A stretch of 64,000 nt of DNA from Stieleria varia. GTDB taxonomy: Bacteria; Planctomycetota; Planctomycetia; Pirellulales; Pirellulaceae. The stretch is taken from the NCBI RefSeq assembly GCF_038443385.1, contig NZ_CP151726.1:8680001-8744000 (forward strand), in the 5' to 3' direction. A model generated the notes under the pieces. That model saw only the letters and a list, made by a program, of their open reading frames with translations. It ran no database searches and had not been told where the DNA came from. Below, piece after piece: positions 28,171-37,275 of the stretch. The translations under genes were made by a program, and so were the position numbers. Every line of letters begins with the position of its first letter. Within the stretch, counting starts at the first letter, position 1.

Positions 28171-29013
28171 ATGTCAAAAAAGACGAAGAAGAGTTCCAAG
28201 GGCAAGTCGGCCGCTGACTCGGCTGACAAGTTCGATTTGTATCAAAAGTCCGTCCAAACGCCGGACCACGAAGTCGGCTTTTTTGAACAAGCCTTTCGCG
28301 ATGTCTATCGACGAAAACCCTACACGCTCCGCGAAGACTTTTGCGGAACGTTCGCGGTCTGCTGCGAATGGGTCAAGTCCAACGCGAAACGAACGGCGTT
28401 GGGAGTTGACCTCTGCGGCGAAACCCTGCAGTGGGGTCGCGATCACAACTTGTCCAAGTTGACCGACGCTCAACAGGCTCGTGTTCGATTGCTGGAGCAG
28501 GATGTCCGCAAACACAATCGGCCTCAGGTCGACGTGTTGGCGGCCCAAAACTTTTCGTTCTGGATCTTCAAAACGCGTGCCGAAGTCGTCGACTATTTCA
28601 AACATGCCCGGGCCAACTTGAATGCCGAGGGCATCATGGTCATGGACATGATGGGCGGCGGCGAATGCTACACCGAAGAACACGTGGACAAGCGGACGAT
28701 CAAGAAAGGCAAGAAGGGTTTCAAGTATCACTGGACCCAAGAGTCGTTCAACCCGATCACCGCCGACGCGTGTTTTCATATCTCGTTCAAATTCCCCGAC
28801 GGCAGCAAGCTCAAACGGGCGTTTGAGTACCACTGGCGATTCTGGACGATCCCAGAAGTCCGTGAGATGCTCGCCGAAGCCGGCTTTAGCGAGAGCAACG
28901 TCTACTGGGAGATCGAGGACGAAGACGATCCCGACATCGATGGAACCTGGGAACGCCGAGAAGTGGCCGGCAGTGACCCGAGTTGGATTTGCTACATCGT
29001 TGCCGCAAAGTGA
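28171..29013 (+). CDS. Class I SAM-dependent methyltransferase
   Basis: A 280-residue protein with a lysine-rich head. LREDFCGTFAVCCEWVKSNAKRTALGVDLCGETLQWGRDHN forms the SAM-binding region (motif I and the acidic end of strand 2), and VDVLAAQNFSFWIFKTRAEVVDYFKHARANLNAEGIMVMDMMGG continues the Rossmann fold. The target is unknown. Known relatives are soluble. It lies three bases after the HTH gene and 12 bases before the GTG of the permease gene, so all are one transcript. Confidence 0.85.
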   Translation: MSKKTKKSSKGKSAADSADKFDLYQKSVQTPDHEVGFFEQAFRDVYRRKPYTLREDFCGTFAVCCEWVKSNAKRTALGVDLCGETLQWGRDHNLSKLTDAQQARVRLLEQDVRKHNRPQVDVLAAQNFSFWIFKTRAEVVDYFKHARANLNAEGIMVMDMMGGGECYTEEHVDKRTIKKGKKGFKYHWTQESFNPITADACFHISFKFPDGSKLKRAFEYHWRFWTIPEVREMLAEAGFSESNVYWEIEDEDDPDIDGTWERREVAGSDPSWICYIVAAK

Positions 29014-29025
29014 TCGAGGCCAAGA

Positions 29026-32000
29026 GTGAGCACGACTGAAACCGGCAAATCGTTTTCGCTCCCTCGCATGGCTCTCTCGGGCGTGACCACGGACTGGCGT
29101 ACTTCGCTGGCGATCGCCCTGGGCGTCGCCATCGCAACCGCCGTCGTCGTCGGTGCCTTGCTCGTCGGCGATTCGATGCGAGGCAGCTTGCGCGGTCTGA
29201 CCATCGAGCGTCTGGGACGCATCGAGTCGGTCATCGCACCCGGCGGGTTCTTTGAGGCAGCTCATTTCCAGCCACCCGGAGAAGACCTGACGGGCGAGCG
29301 ATTACCGGATTCGAGAATCGACTCCGCCATCATCCTGTTCGATCGCGGTGTGCTGGAATCCAGTGGCGACGTGACGGTGCCCGGATCGGTTCGCCGAGCC
29401 GGTTCGGTCCAGATCGTCGGATGCGATCACTCGTTCTGGGATTTTGATGTCAGCGGCATCACACCCAAAAAGCTGCCCGCAGACGACGAAGTCATCCTGA
29501 CGCAGAGAGCGGCAGCCGAGATCGGTGTGGGTGTCGGTGACTTGGTCACGATTCGCTTGCCCTCCGAGCAAGCCGTTCCAGCGGACAGCCCGCTGGGCCG
29601 CCGTGATTCCGAAACGGTCGGCCTGCCGCGGATGAAAGTGATTGAAATCCTGCCCGACGAAGGACTCGCGAGGTTTGCGTTATCGCCCAGCCAAGCCGCT
29701 CCGATGAACGTCTTTCTCGACCGAGAAATGATCGCGGATTCCTTGGATCGACAAGGCAAGGCCAACGTGTTGTTGAGCTCCGGTGAGCTGGATGCCGGCT
29801 CGCTGCCGATCGAATTGCCCGACTTAAGGCTGCAGTTGACTCGTGTGCAATCGAATTTTGCTGATTCAGAGCAATCGAGTCGATCGCCCGTCATCGACTA
29901 CTATTCATTGACCAGTGACCGATTGCTTCTGCCCGAGGCTGCTGCGGACCAGATCATCGATGAATTGGACGCGACGGAAATCACTCCCGTGATGACCTAC
30001 CTCGCCAACGCGATCGAACGCGTGGACGACTCGGGCAAGGTCATCGCCTCGGTACCCTACAGCATCATCACCGGGATCGACTCCAGCGAGTCGCTGCCGG
30101 TTTCGTACGTGCTGGGTAACGACGATGTGTCACCAGACAGCGCATCAACAGAACGTGCATCCATCATCAGCGACGCGGTTCCTCTGGTGATCAACGACTG
30201 GACGGCGCGGCGACTGGGCGCGGACGTCGAAACAATGTTGCGGATCGCGTACTACGAACCCGAAGTCGAGAACGGCAAAGAAATCGAACGATACTTTGAC
30301 GCTGTTGTCACCGAGGTGGTCCCGATCACCGAGCCCAGCAAACCGTTTCGGCGAAGTCGTCCTGCTGAGTTCGACAAACCGCCGACGGTTTACAACGATT
30401 CTGCCCTGACCCCCAGTGTCCCCGGCGTGACCGATCAAGACTCCATCAGCGATTGGGACCTGCCCTTTCAACTCACCCGCGAAATCCCCAAGGAAGACGA
30501 CGAGTATTGGCAGAACCATCGGCTGACGCCCAAAGCGTTTCTACCGTTGGCCGATGCACGACGAATTTTTGGCAGCCGCTTCGGCGAAACCACTGGCTTG
30601 CGAATTTCGACCGATGCGGCCGAGGACATCGAATCATTGGGCATCAAAATTCGCCAAGTCCTGCAACCGGCTCTGGCGGATTTGGGTTGGAGCGTGCGAT
30701 CGATCCAGCAGCAACAGTTGGCGGCATCACGTGGCACCACGCCGTTTGACGGTTTGTTCCTGTCGCTCAGTTTCTTTGTCATCTTTTCGGCCATCATGCT
30801 GATCGCGATGCTGCTACGTCTGGGACTGATCGGCCGTTTGCGTCAGTTCGGCGCGTTGATGGCTGTGGGTTGGACACGCCAACAGGTTGCAAAGCTGGTG
30901 CTGACCGAAGGAGCTTGGATCGCAACGTTCGGCGTTCTACTGGGAGTCATCGGTGGAATCGGCTACGCACGCGGTGTGCTGTGGGCATTGCGACATTGGT
31001 GGGTCGGCGCGGTCACCGTTCCATTCTTGAATTTTCACTGGACAACGCTGAGTCTATTGATCGGCAGCGTTGCAGGCTGGCTCGTTGCGATGGCAACCAT
31101 TTGGTTGACGATCCGAAACATCGTGACGGTTCCTGCGACGAAACTGTTGACGGGACGCGACGACTCCGATTCGATCGATCGAGCATACAAACCAGCACCT
31201 TGGCTACAGTGGTCGGTAATCATCATGCCGGTGATCGCGTTGGTTGCTGCCATTGGCGGTGCCATAGCTGGAGGGCAAGCAGCCGCGGGCGGGTTCGTCG
31301 GCGGCGGAATGCTGCTGTTGGTCACCACACTCATCGCCGTTTTCTTGCATTTGCGCAGCTTCACCGGCGCGGGAGAAACGGGTGAGCCTGCAAAGCCGAC
31401 GACAAGCCTCACGATGATGGCCACACGCAGCGCATCTCGGTCGCCGCTCCGCAGCACGTTGACGATCGGCTTGATGGCGACCGCGTCATTCCTGATCATC
31501 GCCATCTCAGCGTTTCGATTGCAGCCGACCGACCGTGGCACCGGCGGATTTGAGTGGGTGGCCCAGTCGGCCCAGCCGATCTACCGCGATCTGGGTGACA
31601 AGAAATTCCAGGCGGAAACGTTTGGTCCTGACAAAGATGAACTCGATGGGACGACCGTGATCAGCATGCGAATGCGACTGGGCCAAGATGCGAGTTGCAA
31701 TAACCTCTACCAAGCCGCACAGCCGACGGTCCTGGGTGTGCCACCATCAATGCAGCAACTGATCGACAACAACAGCGGGACACGATTCGATTGGGCGGGC
31801 GTGGGAGACACAGACAACCCCGACGAAGCGGCGCAAAACAACGCGTGGATGCTGCTGGAGAAACCTGCCGCCGGCACCCAAGCCGATCCGATTCCCGTGG
31901 TGATCGATCAGAACACCGCGATGTGGAGTTTTCAGATGTACGGTGGCGTGGGGCAAATCAAATCTTTTGAATACGAGACAGGAAAGCCAACTTTTTTCAA

Positions 32001-32610
32001 GGTCGTGGGTTTGTTGTCCAATTCGGTCCTGCAGGGCAAGTTGTTGATCGGTGAGTCGAACTTTCAAAAAGCGTTTCCTGACGTCAGCGGATACCAATAC
32101 TTCTTGATCGATTCCGGTGGACGGACGGATGCCAAGGTGTCCGATGTGCTGGAACGACGACTGGGTGATGTCGGCATGGATGTTTCCAAAACCGCCGACG
32201 TCTTGAGTGGCATGCTGGCGGTACAGAACACGTACTTGAGAACCTTTCAAAGTCTCGGAGCTCTCGGGTTGTTGCTGGGCACGGTCGGCTTGGCCATTGC
32301 CCAACTGCGGGCCGTCTTGCAACGCCGCCAGGAACTCGCCGTGATGCGTGCGATCGGCTTCACTCGCGGACGATTGGCATCCTTGGTGATGGGCGAAACG
32401 GCTGCGCTACTGTTTGCGGGGATCGGATGCGGCATCCTCTGCGCGGTACTCGCCGTGCTGCCCTACGCTTGGTTGTCCGGCATGAACCCGCCGATCATCG
32501 AGCCGCTTGTGATCGTGGCGGCAATCATCGTGTTCGGTCTGATCGCCGGTTTGGTCGCGGTGATCAGAGTGGTGCGAATGCCGTTGCTGCAGTCGTTGCG
32601 GGCGGAATGA
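29026..32610 (+). CDS. FtsX/MacB-type ABC permease, two fused halves, no ATPase nearby
   Basis: A 1194-residue membrane protein. An N-terminal helix (TSLAIALGVAIATAVVVGALLVGD) is followed by about 500 extracytoplasmic residues, an FtsX permease block (about 575-700), further helices, a second outer domain and a C-terminal FtsX block containing RRQELAVMRAIGFTRGRLASLVMGETAALL. Such permeases use ATP from a separate ATPase to move lipoproteins or to drive outer-membrane processes, but no ABC ATPase gene is in the operon. GTG 29026 has GAGG seven bases upstream; an in-frame ATG 14 codons later is possible. The stop overlaps the ligase start as ATGA. Confidence 0.88.
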   Translation: MSTTETGKSFSLPRMALSGVTTDWRTSLAIALGVAIATAVVVGALLVGDSMRGSLRGLTIERLGRIESVIAPGGFFEAAHFQPPGEDLTGERLPDSRIDSAIILFDRGVLESSGDVTVPGSVRRAGSVQIVGCDHSFWDFDVSGITPKKLPADDEVILTQRAAAEIGVGVGDLVTIRLPSEQAVPADSPLGRRDSETVGLPRMKVIEILPDEGLARFALSPSQAAPMNVFLDREMIADSLDRQGKANVLLSSGELDAGSLPIELPDLRLQLTRVQSNFADSEQSSRSPVIDYYSLTSDRLLLPEAAADQIIDELDATEITPVMTYLANAIERVDDSGKVIASVPYSIITGIDSSESLPVSYVLGNDDVSPDSASTERASIISDAVPLVINDWTARRLGADVETMLRIAYYEPEVENGKEIERYFDAVVTEVVPITEPSKPFRRSRPAEFDKPPTVYNDSALTPSVPGVTDQDSISDWDLPFQLTREIPKEDDEYWQNHRLTPKAFLPLADARRIFGSRFGETTGLRISTDAAEDIESLGIKIRQVLQPALADLGWSVRSIQQQQLAASRGTTPFDGLFLSLSFFVIFSAIMLIAMLLRLGLIGRLRQFGALMAVGWTRQQVAKLVLTEGAWIATFGVLLGVIGGIGYARGVLWALRHWWVGAVTVPFLNFHWTTLSLLIGSVAGWLVAMATIWLTIRNIVTVPATKLLTGRDDSDSIDRAYKPAPWLQWSVIIMPVIALVAAIGGAIAGGQAAAGGFVGGGMLLLVTTLIAVFLHLRSFTGAGETGEPAKPTTSLTMMATRSASRSPLRSTLTIGLMATASFLIIAISAFRLQPTDRGTGGFEWVAQSAQPIYRDLGDKKFQAETFGPDKDELDGTTVISMRMRLGQDASCNNLYQAAQPTVLGVPPSMQQLIDNNSGTRFDWAGVGDTDNPDEAAQNNAWMLLEKPAAGTQADPIPVVIDQNTAMWSFQMYGGVGQIKSFEYETGKPTFFKVVGLLSNSVLQGKLLIGESNFQKAFPDVSGYQYFLIDSGGRTDAKVSDVLERRLGDVGMDVSKTADVLSGMLAVQNTYLRTFQSLGALGLLLGTVGLAIAQLRAVLQRRQELAVMRAIGFTRGRLASLVMGETAALLFAGIGCGILCAVLAVLPYAWLSGMNPPIIEPLVIVAAIIVFGLIAGLVAVIRVVRMPLLQSLRAE

Positions 32611-33356
32611 ACTCGGACGACACTGCTGACAACACCGACATGCAACGCGTTGAGTTCCATAGCCACGACCCCCGCGATCAACTCGCGGTCGATGAAGCAC
32701 TCTTGTTGGAGGCCGACGCGGGGGAGCGAGGAGAATCGTTCCGCACTTGGTCGTTTGACCAACCCGTTGTCGTACTCGGTCGCTCCTCTCGCATCGCTGA
32801 TGAAGTCGACTTGCAATATTGCCAGTCGATGGAGATTCCTGTCCTGAGACGCTGCACCGGCGGAGCATCGGTCGTCGGCGGCCCGGGGTGCATGATGTAC
32901 ACGGTCGTGTTGAGCGTGGCCCGGCATCCGGAGTTGGCAAAGATCGATGCGGCACACCGATACGTGATGCAGCGCGTGCTCTCGGCCGTGCAGGCTCAGG
33001 TGCCCGCTGCCCGACAGCAAGGCATTTGCGATTTGACGATCAACGACCGCAAATGCTCGGGCAACAGCCTGCGGGTTTCGCGAACTCATGTCCTATATCA
33101 CGGCACGATTTTGCACGATGCGGATCTGGAATTGTTGGCACGATGTCTTTGTCACGCACCGCGTCAACCGGAGTACCGACGCGAGCGAGACCACGGAGAT
33201 TTTGTGACCAATGTGGCGCTCGATCCCGGTCGTTTGGCGGTGGATTTAGCAGTTCGATTCGGCGTCGATCATTCAATCGGGACCGTCCCGCTGGAAACAG
33301 CACTTCGCTTACGTGAAGATCGGTACAGTAACGAGAAGTGGCATCACCGCCATTAA
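32607..33356 (+). CDS. Lipoate-protein ligase A-like protein
   Basis: A 249-residue protein of the biotin/lipoate ligase fold. WSFDQPVVVLGRSSR, RRCTGGASVVGGPGCMMYTV and DLTINDRKCSGNSLRVS match the lipoyl-substrate loop and the catalytic Lys region of LplA; the usual RRxSGGGxVxH is altered (GGASVVGG), so activity as octanoyl or lipoyl transferase is likely but not certain. It would attach lipoate to 2-oxo-acid dehydrogenases or GcvH in the cytoplasm. ATG 32607 is set by the ATGA overlap with the permease gene. Last gene of its operon. Confidence 0.82.
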   Translation: MNSDDTADNTDMQRVEFHSHDPRDQLAVDEALLLEADAGERGESFRTWSFDQPVVVLGRSSRIADEVDLQYCQSMEIPVLRRCTGGASVVGGPGCMMYTVVLSVARHPELAKIDAAHRYVMQRVLSAVQAQVPAARQQGICDLTINDRKCSGNSLRVSRTHVLYHGTILHDADLELLARCLCHAPRQPEYRRERDHGDFVTNVALDPGRLAVDLAVRFGVDHSIGTVPLETALRLREDRYSNEKWHHRH

Positions 33357-33538
33357 CAGGCTCACAAGGTCGCCTGACGCCCCAAATATGCCGTGGGCAA
33401 GAAATTCACACGGTTATTCGGATTTTGCCCATTGCACCCCCCCAGCTGAATAGTACTCTAGCCCTGCGGCAGTGGAGGCCTTGGCTGCCGGACTCTAATG
33501 CGATTCAGATGACCAGACCTACAACAACGAGAAGCAAG

Positions 33539-34222
33539 ATGACGCGAGCGATACAACTGTCAGTGGCATGCGCGGCGGTGTTGATCGCTTCAACACTTTC
33601 CCAGTCTGCCTACGCTGCGATGATTGTCGACTACCACGACAGGAGCGTCTTCGATACGGCTGTTGGACCAACAACGCTAGAAGATTTTGGATCGATCTCT
33701 GTGCCGCTTGAATTCGGTTCCACGGCCGTCGACGTTGGCCCCTTTTCGATCTCGATGTCCGCCGTTCTTTCAGTAATGGACGAGAATGTTCTCACCTTAC
33801 AAAAGCTTCAGAATGATATTTCTCCTGCTGCCAGTAATATCGCCAGAGTTTTAATTAACTCCAGTTCGTCGCTAATTCTAACCTTTGATACACCAATCTA
33901 CGCCTTTGGGGCAGATTTTTCAGGACTTAGCGATGGCAATCAAACGACCCTCGATGCGAGTGGGATGAATGTTGATCTACCCGAAGGGCCCGAAGCTGCA
34001 ATTCAGTTTTTCGGCTTCAACTCCGATACGCCATTCACAACCCTGACTTTTGCGACTAGCGGTTTCGCCAGTTCCGACGGTTTCCGATTCGACAATGTGT
34101 CATTTGCCACTTCTGCCAGTATTTCTTCGGTCCCCGAACCATCATCTCTCGCCGTTTTTGCTGTTGGTGGATTGATCGCCGGTGCTGGGGCGACTCGTCG
34201 ACGTCGGCGTGAAGAACGCTAA
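33539..34222 (+). CDS. PEP-CTERM exported protein
   Basis: A 227-residue protein with a signal peptide (MTRAIQLSVACAAVLIASTLSQSAYA) and a C-terminal sorting signal: VPEPSSLAVFAVGGLIAGAGATRRRRR, that is VPEPS, a membrane segment and an arginine cluster. An exosortase elsewhere in the genome should process it. The middle region is low in charge and beta-rich (TTLEDFGSISVPLEFGSTAV; LILTFDTPIYAFGADFSG). GAGAAG precedes the ATG at 33539; the frame is open upstream (ATG 33509 is an alternative). Local base composition is visibly more AT-rich than the neighbours. A terminator hairpin follows at 34256. Confidence 0.85.
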   Translation: MTRAIQLSVACAAVLIASTLSQSAYAAMIVDYHDRSVFDTAVGPTTLEDFGSISVPLEFGSTAVDVGPFSISMSAVLSVMDENVLTLQKLQNDISPAASNIARVLINSSSSLILTFDTPIYAFGADFSGLSDGNQTTLDASGMNVDLPEGPEAAIQFFGFNSDTPFTTLTFATSGFASSDGFRFDNVSFATSASISSVPEPSSLAVFAVGGLIAGAGATRRRRREER

Positions 34223-34255
34223 TCGAAGCGACACCGCTATTTGACTCAAACAAGT

Positions 34256-34285
34256 ACGGGCGGCCAGAATGGTCGCCCGTCTTTC
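34256..34285 (+). terminator. Intrinsic terminator of the PEP-CTERM gene
   Basis: Arms ACGGGCGGCC and GGTCGCCCGT pair along 10 bases (one wobble) around AGAAT, followed by CTTTCGTT. It stands 34 bases after the stop and just before the convergent sulfatase gene. Confidence 0.65.
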
Positions 34286-34304
34286 GTTGAGGCCCACTGC
34301 AATC

Positions 34305-35711
34305 TCACATCGGTGCAATGCGTCGCGACCCCATGTCGGTGGTCAGCACGACGTGGGCGTCAAAGGCTTCGCGGATCAGTTGGCTTTTGATCGACTGATG
34401 CTCGGCGCTGTCCCAGAGGTCGTCAAACTCCCACGGGTCGTGCTCCATGTCGTACAGCTCCCCGAGTTGCTTGTCGTGGTACATGCACAACTTGTAGCGA
34501 TCCGTGCGATACATCGTGCCAAACGTTCCTGACCCACCGGTGAAATGCGGGTCGAGTGCATCAAAATACTCACTGCGGACGAACTGGCGGTGATCAGAGC
34601 CGTCGGAGTGGCCGGTCAAGATCGGCAGTAGGCTTTTGCCCTGCATGTACTCAGGGCAATCCAGTCCGCAAAGCTGCATCAATGTCGACGTCATGTCCAG
34701 CAACTCCACCAAAGCATCACACCGAAGCGATTTTTGGAATTGTCCCGGCCATGAGAAAATCAGCGGGATGCGAACCAGGCCTTCGTAGAATCGGCATCCC
34801 TTGTACATCAGTCCGTGGTCACCCAAAGATTCACCGTGATCGCTGGTGAATAGAATCACGGTATTGTCACGTTGCCCGGTCGCCTCCAACGTCTGCAAGA
34901 TCCGAGCAAACTGATCATCAATCTGAGCGATCATCGCGTAATACCAAGCTTGAACTTGAAACGCGTTGTGCTCCTCCGGCGTTCGCAACTCGTCCTGAAA
35001 ATCCAGCGACGCGAGTTTCCGCTGCTGAATCAGGTCGGAGTCGCGGAAGTGCGGTCCGGGCATCTGCGATGCATCAAAACGATCCGCGTAACTCTTGGGC
35101 GGAATGAAGGGCGGGTGTGGGTCGTAGATGTTCAAGTTCAACAACCACGGCTGTGATCGATCACGGTGTGACTCGATGAAATCGATCGCGCACTCGCTGG
35201 CCCAAGTCGTCTGATGATATTCCGTGGGCACACGCTCAGACGTCTCTCGCATCGCGTTGAGATCCGCACCCTGGGCTCGAACCCATTCCGCGTAGTCGTG
35301 CCCACTGGACCAGTCGTCTCGCGGCGCGTGGCTGAATTCCCAATAGGAAAAACCATCATCGATGCGTGGTTCGGTTCGATAGCCCGCGCTCTGCAAATGA
35401 AACTTGCCGACGAGTCCGCAATCGTAGCCTGAATCGGCAATCAGCTTGGTGATCACCGGCGGATAATCGGGAAAGGATTCGTTTCCGTTTCGTGTGTTGT
35501 GGACGCGCGAGGGATACATGCCCGTCATGAAACTCGATCGACTGGGCGTGCAAATCGGGCTTTGGCAGTACGCTCGCGTGAACGCGACGCCATCGGCGAC
35601 CAACTGATCCAGCGTCGGCGTCACCACATGTGGGTTTCCAAGTGCGCCGATGGTGTCAAAGCGTTGCTGGTCGGTGCAGTACCAGAGAATGTTGGGGCGT
35701 TTGTCAGGCAT
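34305..35711 (-). CDS. Formylglycine-dependent sulfatase without a signal peptide
   Basis: A 468-residue sulfatase. RPNILWYCTDQQRFDT opens the metal-binding fold, CTPSR (Cys-X-Pro-Ser-Arg) is the site converted to formylglycine, followed by GMYPSRVHNTRNG, GLVGKFHL and TSDHGESLGDHGLMYKG. All core residues are visible, so it should hydrolyse a sulfate ester, or choline-sulfate or phosphonate-like esters as some relatives do. No signal peptide is seen, so it probably acts in the cytoplasm. The start ATG 35711 overlaps the end of the TctA gene by eight bases; the frame extends to 35807 but would lie in TctA. It is the last gene of the esterase-TctCB-TctA operon, which suggests desulfation of the imported substrate. 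Confidence 0.9.
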   Translation of the reverse strand: MPDKRPNILWYCTDQQRFDTIGALGNPHVVTPTLDQLVADGVAFTRAYCQSPICTPSRSSFMTGMYPSRVHNTRNGNESFPDYPPVITKLIADSGYDCGLVGKFHLQSAGYRTEPRIDDGFSYWEFSHAPRDDWSSGHDYAEWVRAQGADLNAMRETSERVPTEYHQTTWASECAIDFIESHRDRSQPWLLNLNIYDPHPPFIPPKSYADRFDASQMPGPHFRDSDLIQQRKLASLDFQDELRTPEEHNAFQVQAWYYAMIAQIDDQFARILQTLEATGQRDNTVILFTSDHGESLGDHGLMYKGCRFYEGLVRIPLIFSWPGQFQKSLRCDALVELLDMTSTLMQLCGLDCPEYMQGKSLLPILTGHSDGSDHRQFVRSEYFDALDPHFTGGSGTFGTMYRTDRYKLCMYHDKQLGELYDMEHDPWEFDDLWDSAEHQSIKSQLIREAFDAHVVLTTDMGSRRIAPM

Positions 35712-37260
35712 CGGTTGAATCAGCAGGTGAATTGTCGGCCGAGAGTGATTGGGTTTTCTGAAATCGAGCACGCAATGTCCAGCCGAGCATGGCCGCGGCA
35801 ACGACACATAGGATCAAGGAAATCGGGCGAGTGATCATCGGCATCAAACTGCCACCGCTCTGCATCAGTCCTTCGGACAAGTGTTCTTCTCCGATCGGCC
35901 CCAGCACGAAACCGATCACCAGGGGTGCGAGCGGTATCCGCCATCGCTCCATCGCGTAACCCAGGACGCCGAACGCCAGCATCACCCAAACATCAAACAT
36001 GCGGTTGGCCAGAGCATACGATCCGATCACGCAGAACACCATCACGATGGGCATCAGAATGTGGTTCGGTACACTGGCTGCCTTGACCATCAGGCGAACA
36101 CCGACCAACAAGAATCCGAGCGTCATCAGATTGGCAATCAACATCGTACCGACGATCGTTTGGACCGCCAGCGGATCACTTTGCAGCAACATCGGTCCGG
36201 GCTGCAGCCCATGAATCACGAGCGCGCCCAGCAAGATCGCGTCGATCACGCTGCCGGGAATCCCCATCGCCACCAGGGGAATCAGCGCACCTCCGATCGT
36301 CGCGTTGTTGGCTGTCTCCGAAGCCACGATGCCTTCTTCGCTGCCATGCCCAAAGGCTTCGGGCTCACTGGAGGCACGTTTGGCGGCGGAATACGCGATC
36401 ACGCTGCCGACGTTGGCACCGATTCCCGGCAGGATCCCGATCCAAGTCCCAATGAGCGAAGAACGCAGTAGGTTCCAACCGTGACGAACGATGTCAGGAG
36501 AACGAAAATCCAAGCGATCAGAATCGATGACTTGTGAATCTCCCTCGTCATCGGTGACCAACTCGGCGATCCGTTCGGCGGGCGGGTCTGCTTGCCAGAT
36601 CTGACGAATCACTTGATTGACCGCAAACAGCCCGATCAAGACAGGCAGCAGCTTGAATCCATCGTCCATCTCGGCAAAGCCGAACGTCAATCGTGGTGTC
36701 CCTGTGGCTGGCAACGCGCCGGGCATCGCCAACAGCACTCCGACGGCACCCGACAACAGCCCCAAGCTGATGGACTTACCCCCGACCGACGTGATCAACA
36801 CCATCGCGACGACCACCAACGCAAAGAACTCGAACGGCCCGAACGACAGCGACCAAACCGCCATCGGCCCAGCCAAACACAACAGAAAGAACCACGAAAC
36901 CATGCCGCCGACGAATGAACTACCGATCCCCAACGCAAGCGCGCGCCCCGATTGTCCTCGCCGAGCCATCGGATAACCATCCAGTGTCGTCATCATCGAC
37001 GCGGGCGTACCAGGCATACGCAACAACGTCGCTGTCACCAGACCGCCGCTCACCGAGCCGACATACATGGCGATCAACAACACCAATGCATACTCGCTGC
37101 GAATCGAGTACGTCATCGGCAGCGCCAATGCGATCAGCATCGCGCCGGTCAGTCCTGGGATCGCACCAACCACAATGCCCAGCAGGCAACCCAGCGCAGC
37201 GAGCATCAATGCCGTCGGCGAAAGCAGCAAAGAGACGGCAATACCGAGATCAGTCAACAA
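35704..37260 (-). CDS. TctA-family large permease of a tripartite tricarboxylate transporter
   Basis: A 518-residue protein with about 10-12 membrane helices. GCLLGIVVGAIPGLTGAMLIALALP is the family's first conserved loop and GIGANVGSVIAYSAAKRASSEPEAFG... VASETANNATIGGALIPLVAMGIPGS is its second. It forms the channel that moves a carboxylate using the ion gradient, with substrate delivered by TctC. Translation seems to begin at TTG 37260, with AAGGGGG about 10 bases upstream inside the end of the preceding gene; no in-frame ATG stands nearby. It overlaps the sulfatase gene by eight bases. The upstream gene is a fusion of the two other transporter subunits. Confidence 0.9.
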   Translation of the reverse strand: MLTDLGIAVSLLLSPTALMLAALGCLLGIVVGAIPGLTGAMLIALALPMTYSIRSEYALVLLIAMYVGSVSGGLVTATLLRMPGTPASMMTTLDGYPMARRGQSGRALALGIGSSFVGGMVSWFFLLCLAGPMAVWSLSFGPFEFFALVVVAMVLITSVGGKSISLGLLSGAVGVLLAMPGALPATGTPRLTFGFAEMDDGFKLLPVLIGLFAVNQVIRQIWQADPPAERIAELVTDDEGDSQVIDSDRLDFRSPDIVRHGWNLLRSSLIGTWIGILPGIGANVGSVIAYSAAKRASSEPEAFGHGSEEGIVASETANNATIGGALIPLVAMGIPGSVIDAILLGALVIHGLQPGPMLLQSDPLAVQTIVGTMLIANLMTLGFLLVGVRLMVKAASVPNHILMPIVMVFCVIGSYALANRMFDVWVMLAFGVLGYAMERWRIPLAPLVIGFVLGPIGEEHLSEGLMQSGGSLMPMITRPISLILCVVAAAMLGWTLRARFQKTQSLSADNSPADSTDA

Positions 37261-37275
37261 TGCAATGGTCCCCCT

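Noticed and set aside
28174-29265. 363-codon minus-strand frame
   Set aside because: Antisense to the methyltransferase and the start of the permease gene, both with family motifs; no domain in the antisense product.
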